Source of the DNA: Balneolales bacterium
Lineage (GTDB): Bacteria > Bacteroidota > Rhodothermia > Balneolales > HLUCCA01
Assembly: GCA_024711145.1 (NCBI GenBank)
Contig: JANJTJ010000020.1
Location: forward strand, 1-35,978
DNA: 35,978 nucleotides
Reading direction: 5' to 3'
Numbering within the stretch: the first letter of the stretch is position 1; each line of letters begins with the position of its first letter. Both the position numbers and the translations under genes were made by a program. This document shows, piece after piece, positions 8,956 through 15,687 of the stretch. The notes below the pieces were generated by a model, which saw nothing but the letters and a program-made list of their open reading frames with translations, was not told the origin of the DNA and ran no database searches.

Positions 8956-9878
8956 TCGTCCACCAGGAAATTGCAGCCACGCAGGTTGTCGGACTTCCAC
9001 CGGCCGAGCACCTCGAACGAACCATCGGGATGGCGCCGGCCGCGGTCGCCGGTGAGCAGGAAACAGCAGGAATCGATATTCGCTCCGTCGAATATGCCGA
9101 TGAGGCCCTCGGCGCCGTCGGGCAGACACAGTATGGGGTTCTTGGGGTCGCGGATGGAGACGGCCATCCAGGGAGGCGTGCGGAAGCGGCCGTCGCCGCC
9201 GGCATAGGCCTGTGAGAGCAGTTCGGTCATGCCGTATTCGGAGTGTACGTCCGCCGCAGGCACGGCGAAAGCCTGTGCCAAACGGGTATGCATGTCGAGG
9301 CGGTCCATTTCACGCCGATGCGTCTTCATGCCGCCGGTTTCCATGATGATGGAACCGGCAGGTAGCGCGAACGGATGCGCTTCGGCCAGATCCATGAGCC
9401 CGAATGCCGCGCCGAACAGCAGCACGGGACGCCCGCTCGCGTGCACGGCCGCCGCCCAATCGGATGGTACGGGTTGGCCGGGCTCCAGAAACCGAGACAA
9501 GCCGGACGCATCCTCTCCTATCAACATCCGGATCATGTGGATCAGGGATGAATGGGGATTCCGGTCGTACCCGGGTGTGTAGCCCGCCACGACGAAACGG
9601 CGCCAATCCGGATAGAAATGATCCAACCCTGCGAATACGGCCTGCCGGTACCGGTCGGCCTTGGCAACCGCATGCTCGGAACGCCGCATGCCGGTGGTGC
9701 CGCTCGAACGGAACACCAGCTCCGGCGGCGTGTCGGCCGCATATACCCGACCGGTGCGGAACGCCTCCACCGGCAGCAAGGGGAATTCGCCATCGGCCGG
9801 ACCCAGGGCCCGCACGAAATCCCCATAGACGGGATTGTGCCGGACCTGATGGAGGAAAGCCGATTCGGGAGTGGTCAT
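8952..9878 (-). CDS. LuxE-like acyl-protein synthetase (AMP-forming)
   Basis: A 308-residue member of the LuxE/adenylate-forming family. LuxE activates a fatty acid as acyl-AMP and passes it to a cysteine thioester for reduction by LuxC. The phosphate-binding loop F-R-S-S-G-T-T-G lies at residues 56-63. M-E-T-G-G-M-K-T-H and S-E-Y-G-M-T-E-L-L-S-Q-A-Y are the other adenylation motifs. The ATG at 9878 is preferred to a TTG three codons upstream, which lies in the promoter element. It is the first gene of the LuxE-LuxC-leuS-serS operon. In Bacteroidota such pairs occur outside bioluminescence, so a lipid or secondary-metabolite role is likelier. Confidence 0.78.
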   Translation of the reverse strand: MTTPESAFLHQVRHNPVYGDFVRALGPADGEFPLLPVEAFRTGRVYAADTPPELVFRSSGTTGMRRSEHAVAKADRYRQAVFAGLDHFYPDWRRFVVAGYTPGYDRNPHSSLIHMIRMLIGEDASGLSRFLEPGQPVPSDWAAAVHASGRPVLLFGAAFGLMDLAEAHPFALPAGSIIMETGGMKTHRREMDRLDMHTRLAQAFAVPAADVHSEYGMTELLSQAYAGGDGRFRTPPWMAVSIRDPKNPILCLPDGAEGLIGIFDGANIDSCCFLLTGDRGRRHPDGSFEVLGRWKSDNLRGCNFLVDE

Positions 9879-9884
9879 GGTGGC

Positions 9885-9892
9885 CAAATGTA
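9885..9892 (-). promoter_or_regulatory. -7 promoter element TACATTTG for the LuxE-like operon
   Basis: An exact TAnnTTTG match on the minus strand, six bases before the ATG at 9878, implying an mRNA with almost no leader. It lies in the 125-bp divergent spacer shared with the MacA-like gene. Confidence 0.6.
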
Positions 9893-9991
9893 TGAACCGA
9901 AAAATCCGTCCATGTCGTCTTCATTCCGAAAATAGGCAACCCGCCCCCCGACCGAAGCCGTAGGGGCAGCGCTTGTTAATCATCCGCACCG

Positions 9992-9999
9992 TACTATTT
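9992..9999 (+). promoter_or_regulatory. Putative -7 element TACTATTT for the MacA-like operon
   Basis: A near match to TAnnTTTG, four bases before the ATG at 10004. A TTG at 9973-9975 could be part of a -33 element, though the spacing is slightly short. Confidence 0.4.
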
Positions 10000-10003
10000 C
10001 CTC

Positions 10004-11119
10004 ATGAAACGAAAAACTCTCTGGGGCTTGGCCCTTGTCGTCGTTGCCGGATCGGCCGGCACCTGGTACTGGAAATCCTCCACCGCCGAATCCGACAAAC
10101 CCGCGCCGCGGCCTTTCGTGACCGTCGCCAGCGGGTCGGTCATTGAGAAAGCCTTGGCCACGGGCACCATCCAACCCGAGAACGAGGTTCAGGTGAAGTC
10201 CAAGATTTCGGGCGTGGTACGCCGCATCTTCGCCGAACCGGGTACCTATGTCCGTGCGGGTGACCCGCTGATCGAGGTCTCGCCCGATCCCACACCTCAG
10301 GAGCTGGCCGATGCCAAACGGAATGTGGAATTGGCCCAACTCAACGTGACCACCCTCGGCTCCCAACTCGATCGGCAACGTTCCCTGCGCGAACGGGGCA
10401 TGGTATCCGACCGCGAGTTCGAAGAAACGGAACGCCAGTTCAACGACGCCACCGTCCGACTTCAAATCGCCCAGGAACGCCTGAGTCTGATCGAATCCGG
10501 CTCGGTGACGATCGACGGTGTGGAAATCGAAAGCATCATCAAGGCTCCGATTTCCGGATACATCCTCGAAAAGATGGTGAATATCGGCGATCCGGTGGTA
10601 CCGCTCACTTCGTACCAGGCGGGCACGGCGCTCATGTCCATGGCATCCATGGAAAACCTGCTGTTCAAAGGCAATGTGGATGAGATCGATGTGGGCAAGA
10701 TCCGCGAAGGCATGCCGGTCGAAATCAAAGTGGGCGCGCTCCCCGGCGAGTTCGTGGTCGGCAGGGTCCGCCGGATCTCGCTGAAAGCGACCAAGGTGGA
10801 GAACGCCACCGTTTTCCCGGTTGAGATCGTGATTACCGATACCAGAGGCCAGACCCTGAGAGCCGGTTATTCGGCCAACGCCGATGTCATCATCCACAAG
10901 GTGGAGAATGTGCTGGTCATACCCGAACGGCTGGTCGTGTTTCGTGAGAACGAGGCTTATGTGGAGGTGCTTACCGATACGCTGACAGGAACGGGTACGG
11001 AAAAACGGGTCGAACTCGGCGCCAGCGATGCCATTTCGGTTGAAGTGAAAGCCGGATTGGCCGAAGGCGAGCGCGTGCTCGAACGGCCGGTGAAAACCCT
11101 GGGCGCCGAATCGCGCTGA
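10004..11119 (+). CDS. MacA/HlyD-type periplasmic adaptor of an ABC efflux system
   Basis: A 371-residue membrane fusion protein. An N-terminal anchor (residues about 4-20, W-G-L-A-L-V-V-V-A-G) precedes a lipoyl-like half (V-K-S-K-I-S-G-V-V-R-R-I-F-A-E-P-G), a helical hairpin (about 95-150, rich in E, R and Q), the second lipoyl half (I-K-A-P-I-S-G-Y-I) and a beta-barrel. Such proteins link inner-membrane transporters to an outer-membrane channel. Two permease genes follow, the first after a 3-base gap, so all three are one operon. No outer-membrane channel or ATPase gene is nearby, so the exported substrate is unknown. Confidence 0.87.
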   Translation: MKRKTLWGLALVVVAGSAGTWYWKSSTAESDKPAPRPFVTVASGSVIEKALATGTIQPENEVQVKSKISGVVRRIFAEPGTYVRAGDPLIEVSPDPTPQELADAKRNVELAQLNVTTLGSQLDRQRSLRERGMVSDREFEETERQFNDATVRLQIAQERLSLIESGSVTIDGVEIESIIKAPISGYILEKMVNIGDPVVPLTSYQAGTALMSMASMENLLFKGNVDEIDVGKIREGMPVEIKVGALPGEFVVGRVRRISLKATKVENATVFPVEIVITDTRGQTLRAGYSANADVIIHKVENVLVIPERLVVFRENEAYVEVLTDTLTGTGTEKRVELGASDAISVEVKAGLAEGERVLERPVKTLGAESR

Positions 11120-11122
11120 CCC

Positions 11123-12355
11123 ATGTCGTTACTCACGTTTCTGGCGGAATTCCTCCGCAATCTGAATCAACAGCGGTTGCGCACGTTCCTCACGGTGTTC
11201 GGCATCATGTGGGGAACCGCCACCCTGTTGATTCTGCTGGCGTTCGGGGTCGGGTTCCGTAACCAGACCACGCTGAACATGCGCGGCATCGGCGACGAGA
11301 TCGTCATCGTGTTCAACGGCCGTACCAGCAAGACCTTCGAGGGGTACAACATCGGCCGCCGGGTACAGATGCGCGAAAGTGATGCCCAACTGGTGCTGTC
11401 CCAGATCGACGGCATCAAGGAAATCGCACCCGAGTATTCCCGTTGGAATACGACGGTGCGCTATGGCGAACGGCGGAATAATCCGAACCTGTCGGGCGTG
11501 GTTCCCCATTACGGTTCCATGCGCAACATTTTCGCCGAAGCGGGTGGCCGTTGGTTCAACGACCAAGACCAGGCGCAACGCCGACGGGTCGCTTTCCTGG
11601 GCAACGCCTTGGCCCAATTGCTCTTCCAGGGAGAAGACCCCATCGGCAAAACCATACAGATCGGTCCCAATCCGTTCACCGTGATCGGGGTTATGGCCCC
11701 CAAAACACAGAATTCGTCCTACTCGGCCAGAGACGAGGACCGCGTGTTCATTCCGGCATCCACCTATTCCGTGATGTACGGTACCGACGCCATCAACAAC
11801 CTGATCTATACGGTGAAGAATCCGACCGAAGCCGACCAGGTGAAAGCCCAATTCTATGAGGTGATGGGGCGGAAACATCGGTTCGACCCAACCGATACCG
11901 ACGCGTTGGGTATCTGGGACACCAATGAATTCTGGAAGTTCATGTACTTCTTCTTCATCGGATTCAACGGGTTCCTGGGGCTCATCGGCTTCTTCACGCT
12001 GGCCGTAGGTGGCATCGGTGTGGCCAACATCATGTTCGTGGTGGTTCAGGAACGCATGAAGGAGATCGGCATCCGCCGTTCGGTGGGTGCCCGGCGCAGC
12101 CACATCCTGTTCCAATTCCTGACCGAAACCTTCCTTATCGTGGGTATCGGGGCCGGTATGGGATACCTCATCGGCTGGGGCATCACCAGCGGCATGGCCG
12201 CACTCCCCATCAAGGATTTCGTCGGTGTGCCCGTAATGAGCCCCATGGTCGGTTTGGCCGCCGGCGTGGTCCTGACCCTGATCTCCCTGGCCGCCGGCCT
12301 GTTGCCGGCCGTCCGCGCCTCCCGTCTCGACATCGTCGAATGCCTCCGAGTCTGA
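11123..12355 (+). CDS. MacB/FtsX-type ABC transporter permease 1
   Basis: A 410-residue permease. The first membrane helix follows L-R-N-L-N-Q-Q-R-L-R-T-F-L-T (residues 12-25). A large MacB-type periplasmic domain spans about 45-265. A C-terminal FtsX domain has three helices and the coupling segment E-R-M-K-E-I-G-I-R-R-S-V-G-A-R-R, which contacts the nucleotide-binding subunit. Unlike true MacB it has no fused ATPase domain. It pairs with the next gene, a clear paralogue, probably as a heterodimer. The ATPase must be encoded elsewhere. Confidence 0.88.
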   Translation: MSLLTFLAEFLRNLNQQRLRTFLTVFGIMWGTATLLILLAFGVGFRNQTTLNMRGIGDEIVIVFNGRTSKTFEGYNIGRRVQMRESDAQLVLSQIDGIKEIAPEYSRWNTTVRYGERRNNPNLSGVVPHYGSMRNIFAEAGGRWFNDQDQAQRRRVAFLGNALAQLLFQGEDPIGKTIQIGPNPFTVIGVMAPKTQNSSYSARDEDRVFIPASTYSVMYGTDAINNLIYTVKNPTEADQVKAQFYEVMGRKHRFDPTDTDALGIWDTNEFWKFMYFFFIGFNGFLGLIGFFTLAVGGIGVANIMFVVVQERMKEIGIRRSVGARRSHILFQFLTETFLIVGIGAGMGYLIGWGITSGMAALPIKDFVGVPVMSPMVGLAAGVVLTLISLAAGLLPAVRASRLDIVECLRV

Positions 12356-12361
12356 CACGCC

Positions 12362-13606
12362 ATGTGGAAAAACCTATTCGCTGAATTCATCGCCGATCTG
12401 CGGCTCCAGAAGCTCCGGGCTTCCCTCACCATCATCGCCATAACCTGGGGCACCTTCGCAGTGATCCTGTTGCTGGCATTCGGCGAGGGCTTGGGGAACC
12501 GCATGCTGGAAGGCATGCTGGGCGCGGGCAACCAGGTCATGATCCTGTATCCGGGCCAGACCACCATCAATCACGAAGGTCTGGGCGTGGGAAGGCCCAT
12601 CCGGTTCGTGGAGGAGGATGTGGACCTGATCCAGAATTCGGTTCCGCACATCGCGTTCATCTCTCCCCAATACGGACGTTGGGGTATCCGACTGAAAACC
12701 GATGCCGCCGCCACCAGCACCTATGGCGAAGGCGTGAATCCGGGGTTTGAGGACATGCGGACCATGTACCCCGCATCGGGTGGCCGTTTCATTTCGGAAC
12801 GGGATGTCACCGAGCAGCGTCGGGTGGTCTTCGTAGGGAATGAATTGGCTGCCCGCCTATTCCCCGGTGAGAATGCGGTAGGGAAAAGCGTGTTGGTCGA
12901 CGACATGCCCTTCACCGTGATCGGGGTCATGCAACCGAAATTGCAGACCTCGATGAACAACGGGCCCGATGCGAACCGGATCATCATTCCGCATACCACG
13001 TTCCGGAACATGTACGGAAACCGGTACCTGGGCAGCATTCTGATCCGCCCGACCAGCCCGGAGCACCAATTGGAAGTGAAAGCGGCGGTGACCGACCTGC
13101 TGGCACGCAAATACAAGTTCGACCCCACCGACAAGAACGCCATCTTCGTCTGGGATTTCATCGAACAGGAGAACATCAGCCGGAAAGTGAGTGCCGGTGT
13201 CACCATCTTCCTGTTCGTGGTCGGCCTGTTCACCCTACTCATAGCGGGCGTGGGCGTCGCCAACATCATGTACGTCGTCGTCAAGGAACGGACCCGCGAA
13301 ATCGGGGTCAAGAAGGCCATGGGAGCCCGGAACCGACACATCATGGCCCAATTCATCTTCGAAGCGATCAGCATATCGGCTTTGGGCGGCTTGTTCGGAT
13401 TGCTCATCTCATGGGGAATTGTGGCCTTCATCCTCTCGCTGAACCTGAACGATGGAGCCGGTCAGTTCCTGGGCTCGCCCGTCATCAGTGCGGAGGCCAT
13501 CTATCTGACCATCGGCACCCTGTCCTTGATCGGATTCCTGGCGGGTGTGTTCCCGGCACGGAAGGCCACCAAAGTGCAACCCGTCGAATCGTTGCGGTAC
13601 GAATGA
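12362..13606 (+). CDS. MacB/FtsX-type ABC transporter permease 2
   Basis: A 414-residue paralogue of the preceding permease, with the same architecture: N-terminal helix after L-R-L-Q-K-L-R-A-S-L-T, a periplasmic domain, and a C-terminal FtsX domain with the coupling segment E-R-T-R-E-I-G-V-K-K-A-M-G-A-R-N. Shared stretches such as the V-I-G-V-M-x-P-K segment and the K-F-D-P-T-D-like repeat show the pair arose by duplication. It starts six bases after its neighbour's stop. No ATPase is fused or adjacent. Confidence 0.88.
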   Translation: MWKNLFAEFIADLRLQKLRASLTIIAITWGTFAVILLLAFGEGLGNRMLEGMLGAGNQVMILYPGQTTINHEGLGVGRPIRFVEEDVDLIQNSVPHIAFISPQYGRWGIRLKTDAAATSTYGEGVNPGFEDMRTMYPASGGRFISERDVTEQRRVVFVGNELAARLFPGENAVGKSVLVDDMPFTVIGVMQPKLQTSMNNGPDANRIIIPHTTFRNMYGNRYLGSILIRPTSPEHQLEVKAAVTDLLARKYKFDPTDKNAIFVWDFIEQENISRKVSAGVTIFLFVVGLFTLLIAGVGVANIMYVVVKERTREIGVKKAMGARNRHIMAQFIFEAISISALGGLFGLLISWGIVAFILSLNLNDGAGQFLGSPVISAEAIYLTIGTLSLIGFLAGVFPARKATKVQPVESLRYE

Positions 13607-13619
13607 GCCCGTGGTAGCC

Positions 13620-13946
13620 ATGCGAAGCGAATTGGCCGTAGCCAACTTCCGCAGGATCCTTCTGGTCAACTGGTTGCTGACCGGGCCTCTCCTGCTGCTT
13701 TTCGCTTGGCCCTATTGGGTGGTGGTCGGCAACCTGCCTGGTGCCGCACTGTTCGCCCTACCCTTCGCATTGACCATCCTGCACGGGCATATCTCCCTGG
13801 CCGTAGGCGATGCGCACCGGAACGCCTTCTTCCGGTGGCACAGAAACAGCGGATTCCCCTGGAATTGGGCGTTCCATCCGGCCTTGTTCCGCCTCAGGGT
13901 CCGGTTCATCCTGTTCACCACCTCGCTCATATTCGCGTGGTTCTGA
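13620..13946 (+). CDS. Small hypothetical membrane protein
   Basis: A 108-residue protein that I do not recognise. Two hydrophobic helices (L-V-N-W-L-L-T-G-P-L-L-L-L-F-A-W and the following A-L-F-A-L-P-F-A-L-T-I-L-H) are followed by a basic, tryptophan-rich loop and a last hydrophobic stretch at the C-terminus. It starts 13 bases after the second permease and is probably the last gene of that operon, which hints at an accessory role in the transporter. That link is positional only. Confidence 0.6.
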   Translation: MRSELAVANFRRILLVNWLLTGPLLLLFAWPYWVVVGNLPGAALFALPFALTILHGHISLAVGDAHRNAFFRWHRNSGFPWNWAFHPALFRLRVRFILFTTSLIFAWF

Positions 13947-13960
13947 ATCGGATTACCCCG

Positions 13961-13968
13961 TAGTTTGG
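13961..13968 (+). promoter_or_regulatory. Putative -7 element TAGTTTGG for the azurin-like gene
   Basis: An approximate match to TAnnTTTG, about 45 bases before the ATG at 14014 and just after the preceding stop codon. It would give this lipoprotein its own promoter. Confidence 0.35.
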
Positions 13969-14013
13969 GGTATCGGCGCCATAACCCGACGCCGGGAATC
14001 CATAGACCCAAAC

Positions 14014-14487
14014 ATGAAACGTTCCCTGATCCTGACCCTACTGGGCGTTGCGTTGCTCGCAACCGCCTGCGGTGGCGGAGAAACCCCTGCCACTGAAACC
14101 ACGGAATCCACCGCTCCGGCCGTAACCAAAATCGAGTTGCGCTCCGTCGGTGACCAGATGAAGTTCAATCTGAGCGAAATCCGTGTGAAAGCCGGTCAAC
14201 CGGTTGAAATCACCTTGGTCAATGAAGGTGTGTCCGAATTGATGAAACACAACTTCGTACTCGTGACCAACGGAAGCGTGCAAGCGGTCGGTACCGCCGC
14301 AGCTACCGCCGGTGAAGCCATGAACTATGTACCGGAGATGCCGGAAGTGATCTACGCCTCCGCCATGACCGGCCCCGGCGAGACGATCACCTTCACGTTC
14401 GATGCGCCCGCCCCCGGCACGTATCAGTTCGTGTGCACCTTCCCGGGCCACTGGGCCCTGATGAACGGCACGTTCATCGTGGAATGA
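14014..14487 (+). CDS. Azurin/plastocyanin-like blue-copper lipoprotein
   Basis: A 157-residue cupredoxin. A lipoprotein signal (L-L-A-T-A-C-G, acylated Cys19) is followed by a short Thr/Glu/Pro linker and a single cupredoxin domain (about 38-157). The type 1 copper ligands are all visible: His79 in M-K-H-N-F, Cys141 and His146 in V-C-T-F-P-G-H, and Met150. This predicts a periplasm-facing one-electron carrier for respiratory or oxidative electron transfer. The ATG at 14014 fits the signal sequence; the open frame upstream is not needed. A strong terminator follows the stop. It is probably monocistronic. Confidence 0.92.
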   Translation: MKRSLILTLLGVALLATACGGGETPATETTESTAPAVTKIELRSVGDQMKFNLSEIRVKAGQPVEITLVNEGVSELMKHNFVLVTNGSVQAVGTAAATAGEAMNYVPEMPEVIYASAMTGPGETITFTFDAPAPGTYQFVCTFPGHWALMNGTFIVE

Positions 14488-14491
14488 CCCG

Positions 14492-14517
14492 AAAGGCGGC
14501 TCCCCCAGGCCGCCTTT
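14492..14517 (+). terminator. Rho-independent terminator of the azurin-like gene
   Basis: AAAGGCGGC (14492-14500) pairs perfectly with GCCGCCTTT (14509-14517) around an 8-base loop, and the T-run follows directly. It lies between convergent stop codons and may also stop sigma-factor transcripts. Confidence 0.85.
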
Positions 14518-14527
14518 TCCGTTTCCC

Positions 14528-15118
14528 TCAGCTGGCGTCTTTCCGCCGGAAACACTCGTGCAGGCGCTGCAGGATCCTCGACTTGCGCACGCGCACGTTG
14601 GCCGGAGACAGGTTGAACTCCCGGCTGACCACCAGATACGACGCATCCGGCCGGCTCATGTAGAACTCGATGAAGCCCCGGCTGGCTTCGTCCAACTGCT
14701 GCAGGCACTCCGTCAGGATGCGCTCCCGTTCCGCATCCACCAACTCCTGGTACTGTTCGGCCGGGCTCACCATCAGCTGTTCTTCCAAAGCGGCACCCCC
14801 CTCCCGGGTCTCCCGCCGCAACAGCCGGAAATATTCGTTCCGGGATGAAGTCATCAGATAGCCCACGATGTTCACATCCGATTCGAAATGCCCGGCCAAG
14901 ATGCGCTCGTATACATTCGTAAGTGCTTGCTGCGCACATTCTTCCGCCATCGAGGGCGCCGCGCGCACCGTAGCCCGCAAATAATCCGCCAGCTTCGGCA
15001 GGATGAACCGCGTAAATGCATCGAAGGTGGCATGGTCTTGGTGCAACACCGATTCGATGATTTGGGAGGTGGTATACGCGGGCTGTTGGGTCAATCGGAA
15101 CACGTGGATGGATGGCAT
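14528..15118 (-). CDS. ECF-like RNA polymerase sigma-70 factor
   Basis: A 196-residue protein with two sigma regions. Region 2 (about 25-105) has A-E-E-C-A-Q-Q-A-L-T-N-V-Y-E-R followed by Y-L-M-T-S-S-R-N-E-Y-F-R-L-L-R-R-E, the DNA-melting and core-binding helix. Region 4 (about 135-193) has L-V-V-S-R-E-F-N-L-S-P-A-N-V-R-V-R-K-S-R-I, a helix-turn-helix for the -35 element. The intervening linker is charged. The start at 15118 gives a compact protein with region 2 near the N-terminus. It is divergent from a small lipoprotein and a CHAT protease, with a 316-bp A/T-rich spacer between. No classical zinc anti-sigma factor is adjacent; the membrane TPR protein at 18942 is the candidate partner. Confidence 0.88.
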   Translation of the reverse strand: MPSIHVFRLTQQPAYTTSQIIESVLHQDHATFDAFTRFILPKLADYLRATVRAAPSMAEECAQQALTNVYERILAGHFESDVNIVGYLMTSSRNEYFRLLRRETREGGAALEEQLMVSPAEQYQELVDAERERILTECLQQLDEASRGFIEFYMSRPDASYLVVSREFNLSPANVRVRKSRILQRLHECFRRKDAS

Positions 15119-15212
15119 ACAAAATAAGCGCCCTCACCAACGCCTCCCACCTATGATTTTTTTTTTTGGCGGAAGGCTCGGACAATCACTATGTTCAATA
15201 AAATCAACCATT

Positions 15213-15237
15213 AAAAAAATTACACAAGGTCGTGTAA
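15213..15237 (-). terminator. Terminator-like hairpin with T-run upstream of the sigma gene
   Basis: On the minus strand TTACAC and GTGTAA pair around a 6-base loop (15220-15237) and are followed by seven T (15219-15213). It points toward the sigma gene from about 95 bases upstream, so it may be an attenuator. The same palindrome could instead be a protein-binding site. Confidence 0.4.
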
Positions 15238-15338
15238 CATTTCGCACTCTTGCGAATCATTACCATGAACGGGAAATAAATCCGAAAAGTAGGCCACAGT
15301 CAGTCGCAAAAGACCACCTGTGAATCATAATGCCGAAT

Positions 15339-15356
15339 ACACGATCTAATTCGTGT
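15339..15356. promoter_or_regulatory. Inverted repeat ACACGA-N6-TCGTGT, possible operator
   Basis: A perfect 6-bp inverted repeat, about 80 bases before the lipoprotein ATG. The left half with flanks (TACACGATC) matches a half of the palindrome at 15220-15237 (TACACGACC on the minus strand), so both may bind one regulator. Confidence 0.4.
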
Positions 15357-15434
15357 GTTTGTCCGGTATTCCGTTCGTCAAATTCACAACAACCGTCTCG
15401 CAAATCTGTCAACATCAGACTCATAGGACTACCC

Positions 15435-15641
15435 ATGAAAAAGCACACCGTATCCGTCGCCGCCCTTTTCGCTGTCGTTCTCGCAACCGGTTGCGCCTCC
15501 GTAACCGACGCCAACCTGTCTTCGGCCCCTGCCGCTGAAACCGTTGCCGTGAAAGCCGATGCCGACCAAAGCAAAGACGACATCGTCTTCTCGAACCATG
15601 GTGGTGCGAAAGAAGACGTGATTGTGATCATCCCCGACTGA
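15435..15641 (+). CDS. Small lipoprotein of unknown function
   Basis: A 68-residue protein that I do not recognise. It has an N-terminal lipoprotein signal (M-K-K-H-T-V-S-V-A-A-L-F, then V-L-A-T-G-C with Cys20 as the acylation site). The mature part is about 49 residues, rich in Ala, Asp and Val, with no cysteine pairs. The C-terminus reads N-H-G-G-A-K-E-D-V-I-V-I-I-P-D. Weak AGGA precedes the start. It lies between the sigma gene and the CHAT protease, 46 bases upstream of the latter on the same strand. It could be a ligand, inhibitor or substrate of the protease; this is inferred from position only. Confidence 0.7.
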   Translation: MKKHTVSVAALFAVVLATGCASVTDANLSSAPAAETVAVKADADQSKDDIVFSNHGGAKEDVIVIIPD

Positions 15642-15661
15642 GCAATATGAGCGGCGGTCGG

Positions 15662-15669
15662 TATATTGG
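15662..15669 (+). promoter_or_regulatory. Putative -7 element TATATTGG for the CHAT protease gene
   Basis: Resembles TAnnTTTG with one mismatch and lies 18 bases before the CHAT ATG, in the 46-bp gap after the lipoprotein gene. It would allow the protease to be expressed independently. Confidence 0.35.
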
Positions 15670-15687
15670 CGTTCCGAAACATCCGGC

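Larger units (their letters stand above)
15119..15434. promoter_or_regulatory. A/T-rich divergent regulatory spacer between sigma factor and lipoprotein/CHAT genes
   Basis: No convincing gene lies in these 316 bases. The spacer is clearly A/T-richer than its surroundings. It contains an 11-T run (15157-15167) and two inverted repeats centred near 15229 and 15348 that share the half-site TACACGAYC. Just before the sigma-factor start the minus strand reads TTATTTTG, a loose -7-like element. Confidence 0.5.

Noticed and set aside
8023-9878. Bioluminescence lux cluster
   Set aside because: LuxC- and LuxE-like genes are present, but there is no luciferase luxAB or luxD; such pairs occur in non-luminous Bacteroidota.
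15192-15215. Short open frame in the sigma/lipoprotein spacer
   Set aside because: Only seven codons, no ribosome-binding sequence and inside an A/T-rich regulatory spacer.
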